The notes under the pieces: model-generated
Told to the model about the DNA's origin: nothing
What the model saw: only the letters and a program-made list of their open reading frames with translations
Databases searched by the model: none
Translations under genes and position numbers: made by a program
Assembly: GCA_014360855.1 (NCBI GenBank)
Contig: JACIWP010000088.1
Location: 1 to 11,220 of the forward strand
DNA length: 11,220 nt
DNA from: Anaerolineae bacterium
GTDB lineage: Bacteria; Chloroflexota; Anaerolineae; JACIWP01
Direction: 5' to 3'
In this document: positions 5,789-11,220 of the stretch, piece after piece
Position numbering within the stretch: the first letter of the stretch is position 1
Layout of the letters: each line of letters starts with the position of its first letter

Positions 5789-6682
5789 TTACAACCCCAT
5801 GATGCGGTTTTCCAGAATCTGGTCTTTCTTAAAGCGGTGGAGCTGAAGCGCGGCGATGGCCGCATCCAGCAGTGCGTCCTCCGGCACCAGCCCCACAATC
5901 TCGCTCTCCACCACGCTCACCCCCCAGCGCGCCGCCTCACTGCGGATCATGTCCAGCACCCGCAACAGCGGCGTGCCGTGGAAATCGGTCACGCTCATGG
6001 AGATCTGGGCGCGTCCTTCCACCAACAGCCCCAGTGCCTTGACATACCGCAGGCCGCCGCTGGAATAGCGCACCGCCTTGGCGATGGCCTTGGCGATCTC
6101 CACATTGTTGGTGTTGAGGTATACGTTGAACGCCACCAGTGGAGGGCGGGCGCCAATGGCGGTGGCGCCGGCACTCCCCATGCGCGCCGGCCCAAAGTCC
6201 GGCTCGCGCTCCGGCGCCTTGCCTATTTCCTCGGCGATTTTCTCGTACTCGCCGCGCCGGATATCAGCCAGATTGCGCCTCTCGGCACGCGTTGCGGCTT
6301 CTTCATATAAGTACACGGGGATACCCAGCTCTTCCCCGACCCGCTTGCCCAGCCGGCGGGCCATCTCGACACAATCCTGCATGGTCACGCCGCGCAGAGG
6401 AACAAAGGGCACCACATCGGCCGCCCCCATACGGGGATGTTTGCCCTTATGCTGGCGCATGTCAATCAGCTCAGCGGCTTTGGCAATGGAGCGGAAGGCG
6501 GCTTCTTCGACCGCGGCCGGCTCTCCCACGAAGGTGATCACACTGCGGTTGTGGTCCGGATCGGCCTCCACATCCAGAACGATGACATCCGGCACGCTGG
6601 TAATCGCCGCGACGAGCTGGTCAATGACCTCTTTGCGCTGACCCTCGCTGAAGTTGGGCACACATTCGACGATTTGCTTCAT
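5789..6682 (-). CDS. ftcD: Glutamate formimidoyltransferase
   Basis: A 297-residue stand-alone formiminotransferase (EC 2.1.2.5) that transfers the formimino group between N-formimino-L-glutamate and tetrahydrofolate, the last folate-linked step of one histidine degradation route. The sequence opens KQIVECVPNFSEGQ, as in this family. It contains HKGKHPRMGAADVVPFVPLRG (residues 78-98), with His82 in the position of the catalytic His82 of the mammalian enzyme. Further matches are ELGIPVYLYEEAA (118-130) and GARPPLVAFNVYLNT (177-191). The cyclodeaminase half found in mammals is absent. ATG 6680-6682 is chosen because conservation begins there, with GGGGGA a few bases upstream; the frame extends further upstream only into the leader and promoter. 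It is first in the operon with the carboxylase genes. No other histidine-degradation gene is in the window. Confidence 0.93.
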   Translation of the reverse strand: MKQIVECVPNFSEGQRKEVIDQLVAAITSVPDVIVLDVEADPDHNRSVITFVGEPAAVEEAAFRSIAKAAELIDMRQHKGKHPRMGAADVVPFVPLRGVTMQDCVEMARRLGKRVGEELGIPVYLYEEAATRAERRNLADIRRGEYEKIAEEIGKAPEREPDFGPARMGSAGATAIGARPPLVAFNVYLNTNNVEIAKAIAKAVRYSSGGLRYVKALGLLVEGRAQISMSVTDFHGTPLLRVLDMIRSEAARWGVSVVESEIVGLVPEDALLDAAIAALQLHRFKKDQILENRIMGL

Positions 6683-6717
6683 GGTTTCCCCCGATTCTCT
6701 GTGATGATATGGTGAGT

Positions 6718-6795
6718 GCCGCCGTAGGCGCTCGCCGGCGGCCCTCATGGCCCAACTGCAAATGATAACCCCGCGAACCGGGTTTCGGCGCGGGG
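6718..6795 (-). promoter_or_regulatory. Two GC-rich hairpins in the ftcD leader
   Basis: The roughly 120-base leader contains CCCCGCG/CGCGGGG (6769-6775 with 6789-6795, 13-base loop), which begins about 9 bases after the predicted transcript start, and GCCGCCG/CGGCGGC (6718-6724 with 6736-6742, 11-base loop), about 35 bases before the start codon. Both stems are perfect over 7 pairs. Neither is followed by a T-run on the minus strand, so they are not simple terminators. A role in mRNA stability or in control of translation is inference, and I recognise no riboswitch class. Confidence 0.45.
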
Positions 6796-6810
6796 ATATA
6801 TTTGGAGTGT

Positions 6811-6839
6811 ATTGTAACATCAAGCGCGCAAAGCGTCAA
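6811..6839 (-). promoter_or_regulatory. Near-consensus promoter of the ftcD-carboxylase operon
   Basis: On the minus strand TTGACG (6834-6839, 5/6) and TACAAT (6811-6816, 5/6) are separated by the ideal 17 bases. Transcription would begin near 6804. The -35 box overlaps the T-tract of the upstream terminator. Confidence 0.78.
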
Positions 6840-6875
6840 AATGCCCTGCCAGGGCGCATTGGGTACCCTGGCAGG
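6838..6875 (-). terminator. Intrinsic terminator after the SRPBCC gene
   Basis: CCTGCCAGGG (6845-6854) and CCCTGGCAGG (6866-6875) form a perfect 10-base stem with an 11-base loop. On the minus strand GCATTTT follows. It begins 13 bases after the stop of the SRPBCC gene and would end the exported-protein operon. Confidence 0.8.
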
Positions 6876-6888
6876 ACAATTATGCTTC

Positions 6889-7335
6889 CTACTCCGCTTC
6901 ACACAGCATTTTCAGGTTTTCCAGGGTCTGTTCCAGCGCGCGTTCTTGCATGCGCTCGATAACCAGGCGATCAGCAATCTTGCCGAGCGCTGAGCCGGGC
7001 ACAGTATACTCGATGTCCACCGCCACTTCTGTGCCGTCCGCTTGCGGCGTGTAGGTCCATGTTTGCTTGCCGGCCAGCGGGCCCTCGATACTGCCCTTCC
7101 ATCGCCCGCCCTCGGGGCCAAAGTAATCCTCCAGCACGCGGCTGGTGACGGGAAAGCGCACGCCGGCCATTAAGTAGCTGTGCTTCACCACTGTGCCGAC
7201 TTCCCCCTGACCCGTCAGCTCCTCAGGCTCGCTGAGCCCAACCCAGAAGGTGGCCCAGCGGAGCGGGTCCCGAGCAAAAGCATAGACCTTCTCGACCGGG
7301 GCGCGTATGATAATGTGTTGTTTCAAGTGTGCCAT
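6889..7335 (-). CDS. SRPBCC (START-like/polyketide cyclase fold) protein
   Basis: A 148-residue protein with the layout of the SRPBCC superfamily. A first strand HLKQHIIIRAPVEKVYAFARDPLRW (residues 3-27) leads into the first helices. Antiparallel strands follow (TVVKHSYLMAG, PVTSRVLEDY, KQTWTYTPQ, TEVAVDIEYTVPG), and a long C-terminal helix (ALGKIADRLVIERMQERALE, 116-135) closes the ligand cavity. Members bind lipids, polyketides or other hydrophobic molecules; the ligand cannot be inferred. No signal peptide is visible, so it is cytoplasmic, unlike its three operon neighbours. The start is well supported by AAGGAGG 6 bases upstream of ATG 7333-7335. It lies 24 bases after the small exported protein and is the last gene before a strong terminator. 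C-terminal residues CEAE are followed directly by the stop. Confidence 0.8.
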   Translation of the reverse strand: MAHLKQHIIIRAPVEKVYAFARDPLRWATFWVGLSEPEELTGQGEVGTVVKHSYLMAGVRFPVTSRVLEDYFGPEGGRWKGSIEGPLAGKQTWTYTPQADGTEVAVDIEYTVPGSALGKIADRLVIERMQERALEQTLENLKMLCEAE

Positions 7336-7359
7336 AGTTCGCCTCCTTTTGGATACATC

Positions 7360-7671
7360 TCACGGATGGACTTTCAACACCAGCGGCAGGTAGACATGGA
7401 AACCTGCCGGCATGCCGGCCATGCTCCTGCCCCAGAAACCGCCGGCGAGCGTGAACGCACCGCCGCTCAGCAGGCCGGCATCCAGCTGACCAGCCGTACC
7501 TCCCAATGCATAGCCGCCGCCCTCGCCGAAAGTGATACCACCGCCATCTACCGTATTCCAGGTGAGGTCATAACCGCCGCCGGTTTGGGCCGCGGCCAGG
7601 CCGGACAGGGCAACCAAGAGCAGTATGCCAACGGTCAAAATCACCGAGGTGAAGCCGTGCTTGCCTCTCAT
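7360..7671 (-). CDS. Small exported Gly-rich protein with YLPLVLK tail
   Basis: A 103-residue protein with a clear signal peptide: basic MRGKHG, hydrophobic core to about residue 25, and LAAA-Q giving likely cleavage after A28. The mature part is built from short related glycine motifs, GGGYDLTW (31-38), GGGYALGGTAGQLDAG (51-66) and GGAFTLAGGFW (70-80), then a linker and the tail HVYLPLVLK (92-100). I associate this architecture and the hydrophobic PLVLK-like tail with exported proteins of Anaerolineae; the function is not known to me. The tail might act in surface anchoring or sorting, which is inference. ATG 7669-7671 has GGAG 6 bases upstream. It starts 17 bases after the peptidase stop, so the two are probably co-expressed, and the product could be a partner or substrate of the peptidase. 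Confidence 0.8.
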   Translation of the reverse strand: MRGKHGFTSVILTVGILLLVALSGLAAAQTGGGYDLTWNTVDGGGITFGEGGGYALGGTAGQLDAGLLSGGAFTLAGGFWGRSMAGMPAGFHVYLPLVLKVHP

Positions 7672-7688
7672 CCTTGTCTCCCCTCCCC

Positions 7689-9284
7689 TCAGTACACCTT
7701 AATGCTCCCGGCAGGGTACAGCTTGATCTTCCCACCCCCGCCAACCCTCAGGCCTCGCGAGAAGATGCCCTCGGAGTAAAACCTGGTGCCCGGGTCATTG
7801 TTCCCGATAATCTCGGCGGTGGTCGCTTCCGCACAGGTGACCTTCTTGCCTGGCAGGAATTGAAACCAGGCGCCTCCCTGAATGGTGACGTTGTACAGCA
7901 ACAGGTCGCAGTACACATAGTAGGGGACGCTGGCGGGACTGAACAATCCGGCAATATGCACACACATCCCCGTCCGGGGATAAATCATGCGCACCATCTC
8001 GTACTTTCCCCAATCGCAGGGGCCTCGGCAGTCGAATTGATCCAGCGTGTACCAGGTGGTATGCCCATCTCCCCATCCGTAATTCGCGTGCACCTGATAC
8101 TGCCCGCTTGTGTCATCATACCCATCAACCACAATCAGGTGGGCAAAGTCGGTATCCGCGATGCGGTACAGCATGGGGCGATTGTGGTCCACCTCCTCCA
8201 CAATCATGTACCACCATTCCATGAAATTGTAACTATCGCGTTCCTCGCACCAGGGTTCATCCCATTCGGGGTCCGAGTAGAAGAAATGGTCTTCAAAGGC
8301 ATCGCGGGCGTCATCGTAATACCAGTTGCACATATACGCTGTGGTAGAGGAACAGCCGTAGTCAATATCCAGCGTGGAGCCGGCATCCGCGACCAGGTCA
8401 GCCACGGCATCAATCTCCGCTTGCGTCACCGGCCTTCCGGTCGCATCCTCAAATCGGCGCTCCACCGGGTCCCATAGGTATATCTCCAGCATGTTCGTCC
8501 ACTGGTACGCTTGTCCCCCGAACGAGGGGGGCCAGGAGAAAAAGCGCATGATCTGCGCCATCCCCACTGGCACGCATCCCGCCACGGCATTCTGGTTGTA
8601 GTTCCCATACCCAGGCCAGGAGCATCCCTGGGTCGGACACCGATTGTTATACGGGGGCATCTGGTCCCAAGCGGTCTGGATCAGCGGGCCGGCCCTGCCG
8701 CTGTTCATGGACAGCATTGAACTCAGCTCGGACAGACTGCCGGCCGCCGGCACCAGCAGGCGCTTCCAGATTTCGCGGTTTCGCGCCGACGTGTCCGGGT
8801 CAATATCCTTCAGCCGGGCCGCCTCTAGGCTTCCAAACTCGCGCAGTATGTACTCGACGCGGGCCTGCCCCACGTCCTTCAACAGGCCGGCCATACCCCT
8901 CTCTTCCACGGGGTCCAGGTCACTCTCGGTCGAATACGCCATCACAGGCTCGAAATCCCGGATGTTCGAGAGGGCGATGTAGCCTCGCGGGCGGACCGGA
9001 ACGTAATACCCTACCGTCATATCACCCCGGCGCAGTGCGCCGAGCGGGCCGAGGGAGGGTGTGGCAGTGCCGGCCCACTGACCGTCCCGCTCCAAGATGA
9101 ACTTCAGCCAGCTCTCGGCCGCGGCGGTTGCCTCCTCCGCCGTGATGACCGCCGGCTCCTCAGGAGAGACGGCCATCCCTTGCTGAACTGGCGGGACGCC
9201 CAATAAGGACAACAGCAAGGCGACAACTGCCGCGTACAGCAGGCGGACCATCCATCGGACAAGCCCCAGGCCCCTGGTTCTCAT
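7689..9284 (-). CDS. Secreted C10-family (streptopain-like) cysteine peptidase
   Basis: A 531-residue exported protease precursor. The start is ATG 9282-9284 with GGAGGT 8 bases upstream; an ATG 33 bases earlier lacks a spaced binding site. The N-terminus is arginine-rich with a hydrophobic core (LLYAAVVALLLSLLGV), a signal peptide. Residues about 45-160 resemble the C10 propeptide (ITAEEATAAAESWL, RGYIALSN, EPVMAYS). The catalytic domain follows: LIQTAWDQMPPYN (201-213), nucleophile Cys237 in AGCVPVGMAQIM, catalytic His382 in FAHLIVVDGYDD, and HANYGWGDG with Trp404. About 75 residues after it form a beta-rich module (NVTIQGGAWFQFLPG...GGGGKIKLYPAGSIKV) of the type often appended to exported peptidases. 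It has 11 cysteines, many for this family. It sits between an exported repeat protein (149 bases upstream) and a small exported protein. Substrate unknown. Confidence 0.88.
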   Translation of the reverse strand: MRTRGLGLVRWMVRLLYAAVVALLLSLLGVPPVQQGMAVSPEEPAVITAEEATAAAESWLKFILERDGQWAGTATPSLGPLGALRRGDMTVGYYVPVRPRGYIALSNIRDFEPVMAYSTESDLDPVEERGMAGLLKDVGQARVEYILREFGSLEAARLKDIDPDTSARNREIWKRLLVPAAGSLSELSSMLSMNSGRAGPLIQTAWDQMPPYNNRCPTQGCSWPGYGNYNQNAVAGCVPVGMAQIMRFFSWPPSFGGQAYQWTNMLEIYLWDPVERRFEDATGRPVTQAEIDAVADLVADAGSTLDIDYGCSSTTAYMCNWYYDDARDAFEDHFFYSDPEWDEPWCEERDSYNFMEWWYMIVEEVDHNRPMLYRIADTDFAHLIVVDGYDDTSGQYQVHANYGWGDGHTTWYTLDQFDCRGPCDWGKYEMVRMIYPRTGMCVHIAGLFSPASVPYYVYCDLLLYNVTIQGGAWFQFLPGKKVTCAEATTAEIIGNNDPGTRFYSEGIFSRGLRVGGGGKIKLYPAGSIKVY

Positions 9285-9433
9285 TGGCCTATACCTCCAT
9301 ATCCAAGCCGCCGGCATTCCTGCCCAGCATTAGATCTTCCGTGGAGCAGGTTTCGCCGCTGTCTCAAAAGGAATACCACTGCAGATATGCACGGCTCCCG
9401 CGCTCCGCCAAATGAATTTGCCCTAGCACTGCC

Positions 9434-10936
9434 TTACTGCAAGGTGACCAACACCAGAATCTGCCCCTGTTCTCCCTCCGGTAGTGCCTCCATCGCTTTG
9501 CCGAGGATGGCACCCTGAGCTCTCTCGTGATCCTTCACGACCATGGCATAACCTGGGGTAGGGGATGTGGTCAGCAAATCCCCGGGCAGTACCTCCCCAT
9601 AGGTGCCATCGACATAGCAGAATACCCGGCCGGCCAGCGCCACGTCATAGTCAAACCCATCCACGCCGAGACGCACGCCAGAGCCCAGGCCCTGCGCACC
9701 TGCCACGATGCCGGCCACCCTGCGGTCATAAGGCTCTGTGCTGATAGTGAGCTTGCCAGGATGCGCCGCATCTATGATGAGCACCATGCCAGGTTCAATG
9801 GAGGTCCCATCAACGACATCAAATCCCTCCGAATAGTCAAGCCCTTCGCCCAGCTCGATGATCGTGGCTCCACTGCCCTTGCTCACCACCCGGACGTTCC
9901 CCCGGAACTGAGCCGCTACGCCGCCCGGTCCTCCCTCTGCCCGAATGCCGATCCCATTGGTTCCGTACGCTCTGGCATCCACGCCGGTGCCGCCGGCGGC
10001 ATTGGCTTCCGCCCGCACACCGACACCGGAATTGACGGTGGATACACCCCACACGCCGATACCGTGCATGGAGCGGGCCTCTCCGTAGGTGCCGGCGGCC
10101 GATCCTCCCAGATAGCCGAAATTAGCCGTGTTGGAGTTGCGGCCAAAGACGCCGTACCCATCGTTCGCAGAGTTCACGCCATACACACCGGATTTGGCTG
10201 ACGTCCCGCTTTCGCCGCGTATGGCGTCGCCTACGGCCGCCACGGCGCGCAGGGCCGTGTAATCAAGCCCTAGCTCCGCGTAGTTCCCGCTCAGCGTGTG
10301 CCTCGCGACCATACCGACGCCGTGGGCGCCAGTCGCTTCGCCCAGCACGGCAATCGTGTTGTCGCCGGCGCTGATGCCCGATATCCCGGTGCCAAGACTG
10401 TAACCACTGATACCCGGGCCATTGGCGGAATTTACCACTGCCATCGCCGCATTAGGCAGTGCCATACTCCCGCTGATGACCGCGCCCGGCCGTAGGGAAA
10501 GCGCATATGGCACCGCGGTCAGCGCCTGGCGCGGGGCAAGCGTCGTGTAACTTCCGCTTCCCGCCGGACAGCGAACAGCGATCGCCAGCCAGCGCGCATC
10601 GCCCGTGAAAGGCGGGGATGTGAAAACGGTGCCGGTACCAAAGTCCACCTGTACCGTGAACAGACCGTTGCTCACCATCACATTGGTCTTGGTCTGGGTC
10701 GTGCCGACCTGGACACCACCACTGCCGGCATTCCACAGACTGAACTGGAAGTCGCAGGCACCGTTGACCGGATTGCCGCCCTGGCGAAGCTGGCCTTGAT
10801 AGGTAAAGGCGGTGCCCACCACTGCCTGTACTTCTACATCCCCCTGGGAGCTTGGCTCCTGTGCCAGGGTCAGCATAAAGCCGGCCATCAGGCCCAACGC
10901 CACCATGATGCAGACCACCCATAGTTTGCGGGACAT
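9434..10936 (-). CDS. Exported fibre-like repeat protein with conserved C-terminal module
   Basis: A 500-residue exported protein of unknown function. A signal peptide runs to LTLA-QE (cleavage about residue 25). Residues 44-148 form a beta-rich module (FTYQGQLRQGGNPVNGACDF...RWLAIAVRCPAG...APRQALTAVPYA), which I know as a recurrent opening in exported proteins of Chloroflexota and Planctomycetota. Residues about 170-345 are imperfect units of roughly 15-25 residues with GVxG/GIxG cores (GVYGVN, YGVFGR, GIGVWGV, GVGVRAE, GIGIRAE), like beta-helical or trimeric fibre shafts. Residues 365-500 form a compact end domain (DYSEGFDVVDG, PYDRRVAGIVAG, GDLLTTSPTPGYAM, GQILVLVTLQ) that loosely recalls self-processing end domains of phage fibres. 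The start is firm: AGGAGG 6 bases before ATG. It is the first gene of the cluster, upstream of the C10 peptidase. Confidence 0.8.
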   Translation of the reverse strand: MSRKLWVVCIMVALGLMAGFMLTLAQEPSSQGDVEVQAVVGTAFTYQGQLRQGGNPVNGACDFQFSLWNAGSGGVQVGTTQTKTNVMVSNGLFTVQVDFGTGTVFTSPPFTGDARWLAIAVRCPAGSGSYTTLAPRQALTAVPYALSLRPGAVISGSMALPNAAMAVVNSANGPGISGYSLGTGISGISAGDNTIAVLGEATGAHGVGMVARHTLSGNYAELGLDYTALRAVAAVGDAIRGESGTSAKSGVYGVNSANDGYGVFGRNSNTANFGYLGGSAAGTYGEARSMHGIGVWGVSTVNSGVGVRAEANAAGGTGVDARAYGTNGIGIRAEGGPGGVAAQFRGNVRVVSKGSGATIIELGEGLDYSEGFDVVDGTSIEPGMVLIIDAAHPGKLTISTEPYDRRVAGIVAGAQGLGSGVRLGVDGFDYDVALAGRVFCYVDGTYGEVLPGDLLTTSPTPGYAMVVKDHERAQGAILGKAMEALPEGEQGQILVLVTLQ

Positions 10937-10976
10937 GGCTTCCCTCCTGCTGTTACCTCATGACCTCTGATTCTCC

Positions 10977-11005
10977 ATCATACACGCCGCGGATAGAGCT
11001 GGAGA
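10977..11005 (-). promoter_or_regulatory. Candidate promoter of the exported-protein cluster
   Basis: On the minus strand TATGAT (10977-10982), 5/6 to the -10 consensus, lies about 40 bases before the start codon at 10936. The hexamer 17 bases upstream (TCTCCA, 11000-11005) is a poor -35 box. Position between an upstream terminator and the first gene is the main support. Confidence 0.33.
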
Positions 11006-11016
11006 CGGGCGGGCAA

Positions 11017-11062
11017 CAAAAACTGCTATCCAGCACTGTGCGCGTCAGTTCCGGATAGCAGT
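11017..11062 (-). terminator. Strong intrinsic terminator of the right-edge gene
   Basis: ACTGCTATCC (11022-11031) and GGATAGCAGT (11053-11062) form a perfect 10-base stem. The 21-base loop can add an ACTG/CAGT stem. On the minus strand the hairpin runs straight into TTTTTGTTG. It lies 42 bases after the stop of the gene at 11105-11220 and insulates the next cluster. Confidence 0.82.
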
Positions 11063-11073
11063 ATGACACAAGG

Positions 11074-11095
11074 ATGGCTACAAAATGGCTACAAA
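11074..11095. repeat. Exact 11-base tandem repeat
   Basis: ATGGCTACAAA is repeated twice without a gap (11074-11084 and 11085-11095), between the right-edge gene's stop and its terminator. The spacing and style resemble the repeat before the integrase at 1920-1939, though the sequence differs. Confidence 0.6.
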
Positions 11096-11104
11096 ACGAA
11101 TCGG

Positions 11105-11220
11105 TCAATCCACGCCAGACTTGGAATGCAGGTAGTGCTGACGCAGTGCGAGATCAGCAATACCGCCGGCCTTGGCCTCGACGATGGCCTGCGCCCGCTG
11201 TCGACATTCATCGGCAGTTT
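11105..11220 (-). CDS. 3' end of an unknown gene, cut by the right edge
   Basis: The last 37 codons of a leftward gene, ending at TGA 11105-11107. The visible C-terminus is mostly helical and charged (TADECRQRAQAIVEAKAGG, then IADLALRQHYLHSKSGVD). The frame is open to the window edge, its third positions are rich in G and C, and a strong terminator follows, which together support a real gene. I do not recognise the family. An alternative thought is the end of a recombinase, because a short tandem repeat of the kind found near integrases lies directly downstream, but no catalytic residue is visible to support that. Confidence 0.5.
   Translation of the reverse strand, partial: TADECRQRAQAIVEAKAGGIADLALRQHYLHSKSGVD

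Noticed and set aside
5040..5846. Open frame of 268 codons on the plus strand
   Set aside because: Antisense shadow of the carboxyltransferase gene; the composition is typical of a shadow and no motif is present.
6683..6823. N-terminal extension of the formiminotransferase by 47 residues
   Set aside because: The extension runs through the promoter and leader hairpins, and family similarity begins exactly at MKQIVECVPN.
9285..9433. Separate promoter for the C10 peptidase
   Set aside because: TCTAAT occurs but no acceptable -35 box lies at a 16-18 base distance.

Overview
The window is GC-rich bacterial DNA, and every supported gene lies on the minus strand, so transcription runs right to left. 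The most likely source is a Chloroflexota (Anaerolineae-like) chromosome. This is an inference from two secreted-protein styles that I associate with that group: a small exported protein ending in a YLPLVLK-type tail, and a protein opening with the FTYQGQL... module followed by Gly-Val-Gly repeats. No 16S or other phylogenetic marker is present.

Left part (about 1-2023): the inner end of an integrative element inserted at a tRNA-Lys gene. It holds a tyrosine integrase (796-1904) that has all its catalytic residues but is broken by a single-base loss in a run of C. Further left are a ribbon-helix-helix DNA-binding protein (74-358) with a good promoter, and an unlisted partial reading frame that overlaps the regulator's 3' end and leaves the window at base 1. 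The 434 bases between regulator and integrase carry no convincing gene. They are dense in inverted repeats, candidate promoters and two hairpins.

Middle (2024-6882): tRNA-Lys(CUU) with its own promoter, then a four-gene operon. In transcription order it is glutamate formimidoyltransferase (ftcD), the carboxyltransferase subunit of an acyl-CoA carboxylase (pccB type), a biotin carboxylase (accC type) and a biotin carrier protein. The last three would form a complete biotin-dependent acyl-CoA carboxylase, probably acting on propionyl-CoA and/or acetyl-CoA. The operon has a near-consensus promoter and a roughly 120-base leader with two GC-rich hairpins.

Right part (6889-10936): a second co-directional cluster. 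In transcription order it is an exported 500-residue repeat protein, an exported C10-family (streptopain-like) cysteine peptidase rich in cysteines, a 103-residue exported Gly-rich protein, and an SRPBCC-fold protein. A strong intrinsic terminator follows, and its T-tract touches the -35 box of the ftcD promoter. Three of the four products carry signal peptides, so the cluster probably works at or outside the cell surface. At the far right the 3' end of another gene (11105-11220) is followed by an 11-base tandem repeat and a strong terminator.

I see no CRISPR array, no rRNA and no transposase. The exported cluster and the overlapping small genes at the left edge are the least explained parts.
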